Of a DNA stretch of 64,000 nt, positions 36,538 through 51,000 are shown in pieces. The stretch is from assembly GCA_946811185.2 (NCBI GenBank), contig OX328100.1:18712999-18776998 (forward strand), read 5' to 3'. Every line of letters starts with the position of its first letter. Position 1 is the stretch's first letter. The DNA comes from Hippopus hippopus. Taxonomy: Eukaryota; Mollusca; Bivalvia; Cardiida; Cardiidae. Made by a program: the position numbers and the translations under genes. The notes under the pieces are model-generated. The model ran no database searches. It was not told the DNA's origin and saw nothing but the letters and a program-made list of their open reading frames with translations.

Positions 36538-39500
36538 CCAGTACACCTATCAATGCTTTCCTGGAGTTTCTTTTCCCAGAAAGGCTATTCTGAGACAAAT
36601 TACGAAACAATATAGGCCATACAAAAAAAAAGTATTTTAGTAACAGAGAGATATTGAAAAGAATGTGAGTGAAAGATGCAGAGCTCTGGTTGTCGTCAAG
36701 GATTACACTTGTTACCAGGAGGTTCTGTAGACACGCTGTTTCGGTGAGCAGTGTAAAATAAGTAGATATTGCCCCCCCCCCCTTTTTTTTTTTAGGTTTT
36801 AAAGCAAATGATTTCATTGCCATATCCTATTTGTACCAGTATTCTTTGGGTACATTAGGGATTACATTTCTTCTGTTCAAAATATTTTTTTATGGTTATT
36901 TTACTCCTTTCACATCAGGCGCTTAAGACTGATATAAAGAGCTTTGTTGGACAATAAAGATCAAGATTAGGCTGCACAGAATGAGCAGTATGAACTTGAA
37001 TTTACATTGTCAGATTTAAAGAATGACATTGGGCCAAAACAGCTGCGTTCTTTTCATCATTCTTGTCCTTTCTCCGGACCAAAAAATTGGCCATTTCATT
37101 AGCCTGTAAAAATAAAGTTTTAACTATTGAGACCTGCTAGTTTTTTGGATTTTCAGAACAGGAATCGCATTTATGCCAGTGTATATTTTTGTCTGAGTTA
37201 TTACACAGCTCCGCAAGTAGCGGATGATATGTTTTCACTTCCGTTTTCAAGCCTTGGCTGATAAGCGACTCAACATGCCTGCAACATGCGCAAAAGGGCA
37301 TTCGGACATTTGCGTAAAGTGTCGTCTCGGATCAGCCTGGGCAATCCTCGCAGGCTAATCCGAGACGACACTTTAGGACTACATTCGATTTTGTCCAACA
37401 GTAGACTTGTCCAAAACAGAAAATTACTTGAAAAGGATAGTGTTGTTTCGGATTAGTCTGCGCAGAATGTGCGGAATGATCCGTAACGAGATTTTACGCA
37501 AATGTCGGAATGCCTTTTTTCGCCTGTTGCAGGCCATTTTTGACGCTGAAAGAGTTGAGGATGTTGTGTTACCACTTGATAAAACATTCTGTATGCTATG
37601 TGTAATAAGAATATTGATATTCTTCTCAGTCGAGGATGGAGGGGAATAAACATTGATTAAATGAAGATATATTTAAGCCACGCTCTGGCAAAATGCGGTT
37701 TAATTCAACACCGTGATGCATAATACCAAATAAGTTAGTTTAAACATACGTATTTTACATCGATTGAGAAACACGTTCTAACAACTAATACTAATCTCTC
37801 TCGATTCTGTAAATAAGTTAACATTATGGATCCACAAAATACAGTTTGTCTTACTGGTGACTGAATCATAAGATAGAATTGTCCTTGAATACGCAAAAAA
37901 TTGATTAATTGATAGCAAAAAAATTGATCCGTGTCAGCCTACGCAGTTTCGCAGGTTGACAAGAGTTGATACTTTTTGCAGATACACCAACCTCCCATTT
38001 TTACGGTGGCACAAAAGTGACATGGAAGATATATTTTATATTACGTGCGCACGCAGTAGCTAATACGTGCGCAGGTATTAGTTATTACGTGCGCACGCAG
38101 TAGCTAATACGTGCGCACGTAATAAGTAATACGTGCGCACGTAATAGCTACTGCGTGCGCACGCAGTAGCTAATACGTGCGCACGTATTAGTTCTTACGT
38201 GCGCACATAATAATCCACCAATCAGAATCATGAACGGAAGCCATTGTTTCAAGATGGAAGTGGAAGATAGACATTTATTGATCCTTATAAACTGATTGGT
38301 CGATTATTACGTGCACACGTAATAGTCATTACGTGCGCACGTATTAGTTAATACGTGCGCACGTATTAGCTACTGCGTGCGCACGTACTAGCTACTGCGT
38401 GCGCACGTAATAACTATTACGTGCGCACGTATTAGCTAATACGTGCGCACGCAATAGTATTACGTGCGCACGTATTAGTTATTACGTGCGCACGTATTAG
38501 CTACTGCGTGCGCACGTAATACTACTGCATGCGCACGTATTACTTATTACGTGCGCACGTATTAGCTACTGCGTGCGCATGTAGTATAAAATATATCTTC
38601 CATGTCACTTTTGTGCCACCGTACATTTTGCAGATCATTTCTCAATTTGTTTGCCCTCGATTTGCACTGCGATTAAAGAACATATCAACTGTTATGGTTT
38701 CGAATCTAAACATCCACAATATTAAGACATTATAAGTAAAAATAAACTTCAAAAGTCAAAGATTTATCAAAAGTACCTGTTTTGTATGGGAACTAGTCTT
38801 TAATTATCCACTTTCATGATCATAGTCTATGAATGGATAAAAGTCGAGATCAGACTACAGAAAGGATGTAGTCTGATCTTGACTCTGTATCACCTTTACT
38901 AAAAATGTCATATGCCTGATTGGTTTGTCAAAAAAATCCTTATTCTCTATACTTTTTGGCCTAAATACATATTGTAAGAAGTGTGGAGCAGGATCGGATT
39001 GCAGTAATTTGCGGTCCGATCTTGATGCTACACTGTTTTTGTATGTCAAACATTACTGGCTGAGAAAAAAAACTCATCAGTCTTTATACATGACCACTGA
39101 GTACTTTATAACTGCTTATACTGCTACATTGTGCGCCCAGTGTGAAGCAAGACCGAGCTGCACGAATATGTAACTCTGTCTTGATTCTGCACTGCCCGCT
39201 AATTTGAAATTTCTCACCTAGAACCAAATTCCAATATGCCTATAACTGTTTTTCTTTTCTTGATTTTAGATACACCAGCAAAACATCTAGAAGGTATCAT
39301 TAAATTAAGCCATGGTCACATTTACGGTCATGCACGTAGCTGTCCGTAGTAAATTTCAAACGTAGTCTGCCGTAGTGCTACTAGGGTCAACTACGTTGAA
39401 GTACGTTTAAAGTAGGTTCAAACTTGGTGATATAGAAAGTCTAAGTATGTTGAACTACGTGTAAATATGGTTAACTACATTCAACTATGTGCAAAGTGAC

Positions 39501-41951
39501 TAGGGTTAACTAGGGTATTACTACGTCTAACTATGATTAACTACGCTTAACTACGCATAAACTATGGCCTAAGTACGCACAACTACGGTAAATTAAGGTC
39601 AACTGCGTTAAGCTACGGTAAAACGTTGTGGTTGTGCCTGCTCACTACGGGTAGGCTGCAGTCAAAAGACAGGTTTTTATGCAGTAATTATTTTTACCTT
39701 AGAGTATAAAATTCACCCTTAGTTATCACCTAAAAAGGTGTTGCCGTATCATTCATGAATGTTTAACTGTTGAAATGGATAAACCCTGTACCAAAACTGT
39801 CCAAATTATAAGACCTTTCAGAGGTCAAATTAAATGTAGCTCAAATGCTTGAACTTGTCTAAAAGGGTAGAAAACATTGTGGAAAAAGGAGAAAAAGTCA
39901 ATATTTTCTCTTTTTCCCGCAATGTTTTCAAAAACTGTGTGTTTCAGGGTCGTTGAAAGTCAGGATTGTATGGAAAAGGATTGTATGGTAAAGAAGTAAT
40001 CAGTGGTACATTCATTATAGCTGTGTTTTTTACATTTTATCGAATAAAAAGATCAACTTCGTTCTTTAATTATTAACCAAACTAACAAAAATTGAAAGTA
40101 TATGCAGATGATAGATCTAATGGAGCTCGAATGAAAATTTCTATCTTTGATAAAGCAGAAAACATTGCAAGGAAAGGAGAAAATGCCGGTAACCAGCATT
40201 TTCTCCTTACCTTGCAATGTTCTCTGAGGCTTTATCTTTCAGGATCATTAAAGCTGGAGCTTGTGTGGTACCTAGCAGGTTAAAGTTTCATACTCTATTT
40301 ATTAATATAATGCCAAATGATCAAAAAACAGTTATGTATTTGATTCATTACTTTTATAGAAAGCAAGTAATTATAATTATAATTTAATTGAAACGAATCT
40401 ATTTTAATTGTAATTTATTAATTACTTTTTAAAATAATTGAATCCAGGTCTAGTCACATTTTATGTAGTTGACCGTATTAGGGAATTACCGTAGTTGACT
40501 GTAGTTTAACGTATTGAACACACTACGGTTAAGTAAGTTCAATTGTGGTCAACTGCGTTCGAACTACGGTCACAATATCGTAGTTAACCATAACAAATTT
40601 TTGAAAATATTAAAAAATTATGCACTTACTACGGCCAAATCATAAGTTTAAACTATGTTCAGTACCACATTGAACTACGGTTAACTATGTGTTACTATGT
40701 TCAACTACGTTCAATATGTTTAACTACGGCCATCTATGGTCATTCCCCACTACGGTCAACTACGTAAGGTGTGACCATGGCTTTATATAGTTTGTGGCTG
40801 GTGAGAAACAAGGTTAGACTGTACTTAACGTGCAGTCAAATCTTGATCCTACACTACCCACAATGAAAATATTTCTCTAAAATTTTTTTTCTATTCTGAA
40901 CTAAAGATTTCAATACCTCTTTTTGTAAGGGGGGTTACTTTAAAAGAACAAAAATATTTTCAAAATATCAATTATGTACAAAATAGTTTCTCGCTGTTAA
41001 TCTTTCACAACTTTATTTTTCACTTATGTTTGCTAAAAGCATTGTTAGTTACTTAGAGCAATAAAATTATGTTCTGTTCTGTTCTGTTATGGATGTTTTT
41101 GATAAATATATAGAATAGATTGTGTATGGCTATTTTCTTCTTTTTCAGATGGAGCGCCTTTTTATACCTTTAATGGAACACAAAACAAGATACTGTTCAC
41201 TGAACGAAATGCACATCTGATTCAAACCCCTGTCGACGTAATATATGAAGGAAATAATTATAAGCAGTTCTATGTAAGTATGGCTGCATGATTACATCCA
41301 CAACCCTATCTATTCCAAACAAGCCTTACATCAGGAATCTTATTCACCAACTACTCTTAATTGTATTCTTCGTGTAATTTTCTAAATTTCAAATTAACAT
41401 GGTTTTAATTGGCTGAAGTAGATGGTTTAGCTTATCAGAAATTACAGTATTTTCAATAATTCATAATAAGACAGTGCAATATAGAATGGTTGCCAAACAC
41501 TACAACTGATTACATGGATCTGTAGCAAAAGATAAACCAACTCTCTTGGTTACTGTTGCTATGTGCTCCCATACCCCCGCATTATAATTATGCATATATA
41601 GATTAGCAAGTATATTACTTAAAATGGTGCCGTCAGGTCGGAATCTCTCGATAAAATTCGGGAAAAATTAGCTTGGCTATCTGTATGCAAAGAAATATCC
41701 TTACAATTCGAAGTCTGCCAATCAACCCTTTGAAATAGCAGTTTTGCATATTTGGTTAAATATGGCTGAATCGTACGATATAATGTAGAGTGTCTTTTGA
41801 GCTGAATTTAGTCTATTTCCTAACTGAAATTGACATTTAGTAAGAAAATAAATAAAACTTCTTATAAATTTTGTATTCAAAATTGGTCACAAATTGAGTG
41901 GCAAATAATGTGGGTCTGAGATGAAACTGCATGCTCTTTGCAGCCTGATTG

Positions 41952-42043
<92 letters not shown>

Positions 42044-45000
42044 TCAGCTTATGTCAAATAAGTGCTAAGGGTCAAGACTTATGTCGAACTAAAACTTTGC
42101 TGAGAATTGCCATTTCCAATAGGTTAAATATCAAAGTGAAAACATTTTTTTTTTATTTTTGAGTCTTTCATATATTTTCAATCTTTTTTCTCTGTAAAAA
42201 ATTGACCTTTTTATCCTTTTTGAGTAAAACTAGTACCAGTCCATAGTGTATTACAGCGTTCATGAAACTCAGCACATTTTTAATGTGAATCATGTTTTAT
42301 TGCAGCCTTGTACCCTCTCCATATATCTAATGTCCATGTTACAGGTCTCGGAAGCATGTCTTTAAACAACTGTCTTTGAAAAATTTGTAACCAAAAAAAT
42401 AATAGTAACACCTCTCTCCAACATTAGCATTTGGCTGAGTTTGGGGCCAAAATACGGATTAGCAACATGGCACATTGAGTCAAATAAATGTGATGATTTG
42501 ATTGGTCAAATATTGGTAATACTGTCTCCATATATTCATTTCAGAAAAAGCAGAAGTTAGCCTATACTAGAAAATCTATCTCTCTGTCACATTGTCTTAT
42601 TTTTTCCATTTAACCTTAATCCATGTTGAACAGCTCTAGGTCTATTTCAAAAGAACATTTTAAGTTCATCAGCAGAAACTGTGTTGCGATACAAAATGAG
42701 ATAATGGATGTTGCTGGTAGCAAGAAATAATTATGACTGTCTTATCTTCATAATTACAAATACTCTGCTTATTCTGTCACCTAAAGATAGAACTATGTTC
42801 ATTAAACTGCTTGGTTCTTCACTCAAAAGTTCTGTGTTCAATCACTGCAAGATGGCCCATAGTAACCATGGTCAAGGCATAGCAGAATGAGGTTAAACAT
42901 AGAAAACTCGTTGGTGTTTGTATGATAAAAAACATACAAGTCTTCAATAAAATCACATGATACATATGGGCCATACTGTGTGAAAAAGCAGATTTAACTC
43001 TTTACCAAATGACAAAATTTTAGACTGGTCCAAATTGAAAGCACTTGCAGACGACGAAATAAACATAACTCAAAAACTGAAGTTTGTTTCCAGTAGGGTA
43101 GAAAACATTGTGGGAAAAGGAGAAGATGCTGGTTACCAGCATTTTCTCCTTTACCCATAATGTTTTCAAAAGGCTTCTATCTCAGGGTCGTAAAAACAAG
43201 GGATTGTTAGGTAAAGGGTTAATGCATATGCAAAAAGTAATGTGCGAACCGCACAGGCTGACATGGGTCAAAACATTTTGCTGTTGGTCAAATGATATGC
43301 ATGTAAAAGGACATAATTATCTCTGGATCCTGTGGATTATCCGTCTGAATAGATTTTTATGAATCCATGATTATGTGATGACTCACTTATTATAATACAT
43401 CATGGTGGTGCATTAAGCACCCTTTTGCAAAAGCATGGCTCAAATACATTGATACATTGTAGGTTATTTGTGCTTGAATATCATTTTCTACTCGTTCACC
43501 CAGATTAGCAACGATGGATACATAACATTTACAACAGACAAGGCAGCTGTGAGATATGTAGCACAGGACTGGTCCAGCACAGATGTTTCTCCATTTGTGG
43601 ACATTCCATTTATTGCGCCATATTACTTTAACGCGTACCCACTTGATTTAAAGCCGGGATACATTGGTTTGGTGCACTACCAAGAACTAACGCAGGGTTC
43701 CAAAAATGGACAAGATCTCCAAACTTTAGGGCAATACATCAGTAAAGTCATGGTGAGTGGGAAACAGTTTAGTCCTACCTGGGGTATGGTTGTGTCATGG
43801 GAGAACGTAACCTCTGACAGTGTTATACAGCAAGGTACATGTGATGGAACAAGAAGCAACCCATGCCCAGTAAGTATTTTGATCAGCATACAGTAAAGAA
43901 AAACAGAAAAAATATCATCATTATTATCTTTATTATTGTTGTAATTATCATATTTATTATCATTATTACTGTAGTCATCATCATCATCCCTCATAGTGGT
44001 GGTAGTAGTTGTGGTGGTGCCGTGAATAGTAGTAGCAGCAACAGCATAGTGGAAGTAGGGAGTAGTAGTAAAAGTAATTGTAGTAGCTCTTGTACTGGCA
44101 ACAGTAATAGAAATAGTAGTAGTAGTAGTAGCAGCAACAGTACTAGAAGTAGTACATGCAGTTGTTGCTGTAGTAGTAGTAGTAGGAGGAGTAGGAGTAG
44201 TAGTGGTAATAATAGTAGAAGCAGAAATAACAATAATAGTAGTACAGAGCTCCAGATAGAGGGAGTGATTTTGATTTCTAGATTGAAAATAGTAATTATT
44301 ATCCACTAAACTCTATGTTGTGGATACTCATTAGAATCGTCTCATCGAGACGATTCTAATGAGTACCCACAACATAGGGTTTTGAAGAGAAATAATGGAT
44401 TTAGAATACCATCACTCCCTCTTATCTGGAGCTCTGGTAGTAGTATGAAAAGTAGCAGTAAAAGACGAAGTAGCAACAGGAGTGGAGGCCAGACTAGAAG
44501 CAATAGCAGTAGCAGCAGTATAAGCTGTGTTGGTTTTGGTAGCAGTAGAAGTAATTTAAATTGCTTTGAAATCTTTGTTATTGTTATCTGTTAGATTTTA
44601 TAACTGGCTTGCAACATGCGAAAAGGGGCATTCGGACAGTTGCATAAAGTGTCATCTCGGATCAGCCTGCACAGTCCACGCAGGCTAATCTGAAACGACT
44701 CATTTTGTTTTTATGTAATTTTCTTTTTTGCACAAGTCTACTGAAGAACAAAATCTAATGTCGACATAAAGTGCTATCTCGGATTAGCCTGCACGGACTG
44801 TGCAGGCTATCCGAGATGACACCTTTACGCAAATATCCAAATGCCCCTTTTTGCATGTTGCAAGCCATATCATACCTGTTTGGAGATTTTGTATTTGTAC
44901 TTTAAGGACAATATGAACTTCATAATGGCTGAAGAAAGATATGAGGAGCTTTGAGTCTTCACCACACTAGAAGAACAGTTTTGAAAACATTGCGGGAAAA

Positions 45001-48000
45001 GGAGAAAATGCTGGTAACCAGCATTTTTCTTCTTTTCTCACAATGTTTTCTACCCTTCCACAAACAGTTTTCAATTTTTGAGTAGTATGCAGGAGCTTTA
45101 GATTTGGACAAGTCCAAACATTTTTAAAGATTTGGCAAAGAGTTTATTGGGCCTAAAAAAAAATATCTGTGTTTAGGGTTTCCCTACCCTACCTAGAAAA
45201 TGCTGCCGACCCTAAACTTTTTTCGCCATGATTGAAAAAAACATTACTCATCGGATATGATTTCACTCTATGTTCCATGTAAAAAGTTTTTGGAAAAAAA
45301 AAATAAATCCCTACCTACCCTATCTACAGTGTCTCAGACTGAAATCCTAAACACAGATATTTTTTTTTAGGCCTTGGTAGAAAATCTCTGACATTGCAAC
45401 TCAAAACCTTTCTTTTGCTTTAGTCAGAATATCTAACAAAATAGAGACAGTGTAGATTGAAGATCAGCTTACACAGAATGTGAAATTGGTACAGAAGAAA
45501 AGAAATGTTTGTTACCTTGTAATGAGTTGATTAAACTGCTACAACAAATTTTTTAGATTTGTCCAAATGGAAAGCATTTGCAGACGACATAGTTAATGTG
45601 GAACAAATTTTGGGACTTGTCCATAAAAGGTTAAAGACATTGTGGGAAAAGGAGAAAATGCTGGTTACCAGCATTTTCTCCTTTTCCCTCAGTGCTTTCA
45701 AAAGCTTTCTTTGCATGGTTGTTAAACCACTGGACTGTGTGGTAAAGGGTTAACTTTCTTATTTTTTTCATATTGACAGGTCAACACCTTTCAGCTGCTC
45801 CTCCTGTCTGATGGTACACTCTCTTTTGCCATATTTAACTATTACAGTATGAATGTACCTGTTGAAAGATACCACCAGGTAGGTTTGAAAGACACTACAA
45901 TACAGGTTTCTTAAAAAAAAATGCATAGGATAGCTATAGCTTCTTTTTGCACAGTGTAGATCAAGATCACACTGCAACTTTTTTCACTGATAAATATTTT
46001 GGCCATATCATTTATGTTGCTCAATAATCAAAATCTATGTTATAACTTACTATAACTGATAATTTTGACTCTTAATGCTCCTGTAGATGGCAGCCTTTTG
46101 AAAGCTTTGTGAAAAAAGGAGAAATTGCATTCAAACCAGCAACTGCAAAAGAATAATTGTTTTTACCATTAAATTTATGCTTTTCCACATTGTTTTCCAT
46201 ATCATTATTGGGAGACAGCTGTGCTGGGGTAGTGTGTCAGCCTCTGATATCAGATGTTTGGGATTAGAATCTCTTGATTAGCATGTCAGTTATTGGAACT
46301 ACCCACACCTAAGTATGAGTACTTGCCCTGGGCAATCTTCCAATTACCACAAATAATGCTTTGTTACATGTATAGATCCCTTATCAAAAGGACAAAATTT
46401 AGATGTATCCAAATTGGATGCATTTGTAGATGACAAATGAAATGCAGCTTAAATGATGGAGTTTGTATTTGAAAGGATAAAAAACATTGTGGGAAAAGGA
46501 GAAAATGCTGGTAACCAGCATTTTCCCCTTTTCCTACAATGTTTTCAAAAGGTGATTTGTGATTTTCATTGTCCTTAAAACAAGGACTGTTTGGTAAAAG
46601 GTAAAAAATTGTTATACTTAATTTCTTCTGCAGTAAGTCTAACATTGCCAGTATGATGATAGATCATGACTATAAAATAATTTTTCAGGCTGGATTTAAT
46701 GGTGGAAATGGAATAGGGTTTTACAGTGTCCTTGGTCCATCAGTAGGTGTTGCCAGCTTGCTTACACTACAGAGTAGTGATACCACAGGGCGCTATGTCT
46801 TCGATATTACTTCTGGAGTTATTCAGAGAGGAGGGTGTAATAGGGATAACACTGACAGTATGTGTGAAATTTTCTTCTTTGTTTTCTCAAAGCAGATTTA
46901 CTCTGTACTAGACGACAGAATTTCTTACTGGTCCAAATCTAAGGCATCTGGATACAACATGAAATGGTGAAAATTGCCTTTAAACGGGTAGAAGATCTGT
47001 AACAAATTGGGAAAAGGAAAAAATTCTGTCCCTTTCAGGGGTTTTAGAATCCTGGATTATTAGGTAAAGGGTTATACCCCATGAAACCCCCAGATCAAGA
47101 TCAGATTGCAATCAAGTTCAGACAGTACCTTTTATGCCATTACTGATCCACACCAGTATTTTCTCCTTTCCCAAAATGATTTTTATCTTCCCAAAGGCAA
47201 ATCAGATCATTTAATCCACACTTGATCTGTTGTCTGCTAATGCTTTTGATATAAATGGCACAAAACTTAGTTATCTTCAGAAAGGTTCAACGAAAAGTAC
47301 AGTGACATACCTGAACTTTTGCCAAGTATTTGCTAGAATAGGCATATTTGTATACAATGCTTTCATTACACACAGTATAAATACATTTCAGTGAGACTAA
47401 GTGTTTTTCCGAAGTATGCTGGCATGTTTGGTGGAAAAGTGATTGACATTTCTGGACCCTGCTTTCCCACATCTCCACGCTGTAGATTTATAGATGTGAG
47501 TACATGAAACATTTTTGGTTATGCAAAAATTGCTGCAATCTAATTTTCCTGAAACTTGATCCAAAATGAATATGTACTGGAAAAACAGATAGTAACAATG
47601 TTACTAATGAACTGTTTTCTAGGATAAATTCCCATTCTCATTGCATGGTGTTGACCTTTTTCTCATTATCACTACATACTGCTAACTTACCATAATTCTT
47701 TCCCATTCTCATGGGACACTTTTCACCCAACGCTTTCCAATTCTCATAGCATACTGTTTATAAACTCTTTTCCATTCTCATTGTATGTTGTTTACTAAAG
47801 TCTTTACTATTGTCATTGCATTCTCTTTCCCATTCTCATTGCATACAGGTGACCCAACTCTTTCTTGTTTGCATTGCATTCTACTGACCTAACTCTACCC
47901 GTTCTCATTGCATACGATTTCCCTAATTCTTTCCCATTCTCATTGCATACTGTAATCCTAACTATTTCCCATTCTCATTGCATACAGCTGACCTAACCTT

Positions 48001-51000
48001 TTCTTGTTTGTATTGCATACTATTGTCCTAACTCTACCCATTCTAATTCCATACCCTTGACCTAATTCTTCCCTATTCTCAATGCATACTGTTCATCTAA
48101 CTCTTTCCCATTTTTATTATATGCTGTAATCCTTACTCATTCCCATTCTCACTACAAACTGTCATCCTAACTCTTTTCCATTCTCATTGCATACTGCTGA
48201 CCTAACTTTTTCCCTTTCTCATTACATACTGTTGACTTAACTCTTTCCCTTTCTCAATGCATACTGTTGACCTAACTTTTTGCCATTCTCATTACATACT
48301 GTTGACCTAACTTTTTCCCATTCTCATTACATACTGTTGACCTAACTTTTTCCCATTCTCACTATACATACTGTAATCCTGTCTCTTTTCCATTCTCATT
48401 ACATACTGTTGGCCTAACTCTTTCCCATTCTCATTACATACTGTTGACTAAATTTTTCCCTTTCTCATTACATACTATTGACAAAAATCTTTCCCTTTCT
48501 CATTACATACTGTTGACTGAACATTTTCCCATTCTCATTGCTTACTGTTGACCTAACTCTTTCCCATTCTCATTACATACTGTTGACCTAAATCTTCCCA
48601 TTCTCAGTGTATACTGTTGACCTAACTCTTTCCCATTCTCATTACATAATGTTGACATTGCTCTTTTCCATTTTCATTACATACTGTTGACCTAACTCTT
48701 TCACATTCTTAGTGCATACTGTTGACCTAACTCTTTTGACTCATTCTCACAAAACATGACCATTCAATGTAGCCATACTTTTGATGAAAAATAAAAAAAA
48801 AGATTCATGACCTCCATGGGAATATGTAAGCGAAATTACCAACTACTACATGCAAAGACAAAATTCAGAAGTATTTTGCCCTTCCTGATGCCGTCCAATC
48901 AACACCCATGCACATTATTTGTAGCTTGGTCACTGAAATCGCCATGTCGCCAAGAAATAATCATTATTGATGTAGACTAATCCCACCAATTAAAACAAGT
49001 ATTTCGTGGTAAAGAACCTTTTTACGCAAAATTCTGATGGAAGTCTTGCTACATTTAACAAAAAATCTGACATAATATGAGGAACGCTTAAATGATAACG
49101 AGACTCACTTCTCTGTAATCAACGAGACAATCTCAATAAGTCCCCCAGATTTGGTAGAAGAATCCAGTTTTGTTCCATTTGATATAACAGATAGCTCCCT
49201 TAAAGATTTGTATTTAATGCTATTACCATTTTTTAAACACACTGCATCTCGTAAGATGGGAAAAAGACGAAGAAGTCACTTAAGTGGAACCGTAATAATT
49301 ATGTAGTAATCAACGAGTCTTGTCAAAGATTCCAAATAAAATTAGTGCATCTAACTATGAAATATAAATGAATGCATATTTGAGACTAGAACTGACTTGC
49401 GGGATATGTGCAAAGTGATTCTGTTGGCCAGTACACTCGACCTTTTCAGAATATAGCGAAGAAGGTGGTTCACACTTGTAAAAAGTAATCAGCGAGTCAT
49501 AATCAACGAGCCCTTGACATCAATCATGTCAAAATCATGACAGCAAAATCATGTAATTCAACATTATTTATCTTGGGTTGTATTTCAGTTGTTAAAATCC
49601 CTTTGATTTCAGTGAATGTTGTGTCTGGTTATGACGTAATTATCCCGATTCTAAGGTTACGTTTCGGAAACTATGGTGTCTTCCATGCTCTGTGAAAAGG
49701 GGTTTGATGCATTTGCAAAAAGTATCGACCCATGTCAGTCTGCGCAGCTGGCACAGGCTGTGGAAACAATTTGCTTTTTGCAAACTTTCCAGAGAGTCAG
49801 TATCACTCTACCTCATGATTTGACAAAATGGATTTTATGGATCAATTGCAATATCATGACTTAATTGATTTAACACATTACAGAGATGCATGAAACCCCC
49901 TTAGCGAAACATGGCTCATTTCAATAGACACCAAGTATATATTTACTCAATTTTTGTTCTTTAATTCTTAGAAATGATGATCATAAATCAGACATTTGTC
50001 AATGTTTGCGGGGGTAGGGGGAGTGTCTATGGAGAATTTAAGTGGTGTATTTCATTTTTATTAAAAACATACTACATATACTCTAGGATAGATATTCCTT
50101 CGTCAATAATAATCGAAATGTACAAAGATAACACAGATTAACTTCAAAGATTTACTTAATAATGTCCGACAGTGGTGAAAACATGATATTTCAGCAGTGG
50201 AAAAAGGTGAAGCTGTTAAATGATAAAGAGATGCAGAAAAAAGATGGCAGTAGATCCAGTGATGATCGTATTTTAACAAACAACACAACTGGGTTGAATT
50301 TTCACAGTTCAAGATGATGTTTTGAAAAGTTACCGATATAAAGATTTTTACAAATGTTCATTACGTTAACACTTTAAGTGTAATAAACGGGACAAAGGAT
50401 TTAAGTCAACAAATATGATCCTTGTTCACTGTTCATAGATGTATGTCAAAATGGTGTTTTGTTGTTAACTCTGTTAGATTTCCTCATAAATTCAGGTAAA
50501 TTGCGTTGGATTAGCATTCATTTAGGTTTTTATAGACACTCTAATAGACGGAACAATCACTAGTAATAAATGGGACAGTGGGGAAGAATTCCAATATCAT
50601 TTTAAGTATTTATTCAAGGATGAAAAAATTTTGGCTATAGTGAGTAAATATGTTTACTATATGAAAGGATATGATTCTTGAAAATTATTTCACCTTTGAC
50701 ATATTTTATGAAAAAGAGTAGAATAGTTTACAAGCATATACTGCATCATTTTCATAGAAATATATTTTTCAAGCCCAGCATGCTGCATATTTTTCTTGGT
50801 AACATACATATACCAGTCGACGTGAAATTTTATCAAAATTACGACAAAAACATTCAAAATTGTCCAAAGCTAATTAAGCTTGGAAAGCGTCATCTATTCT
50901 GTGCAATGGTAGTTCTTTAAGTCATGCAGAGTTGATAATGCATGTATATACATAAACATAGATCAAAATTCCTAAAAATAAGTTCAAGGCTGATGAAAAT

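Noticed and set aside
36416..36823. ORFs with His-Thr or Cys-Val repeats
   Set aside because: They are translations of the CA/TG microsatellite.
37277..37535. CRISPR-like or bacterial attenuator structure
   Set aside because: The stems belong to a eukaryotic palindromic MITE with copies elsewhere in the window; there are no spacers.
38002..38623. CRISPR array
   Set aside because: Units are palindromic with 6-8 base near-identical spacers and lie inside inverted ends; the spacers are not unique.
41837..42043. Cys-Val repeat ORF on the minus strand
   Set aside because: CA/TG microsatellite.
43677..44309. Long ORFs on both strands rich in Ser/Asn, Thr or Leu
   Set aside because: They are translations of the ATT and AGT/AGC trinucleotide tract; 43504-43869 on the plus strand is the real coding part.
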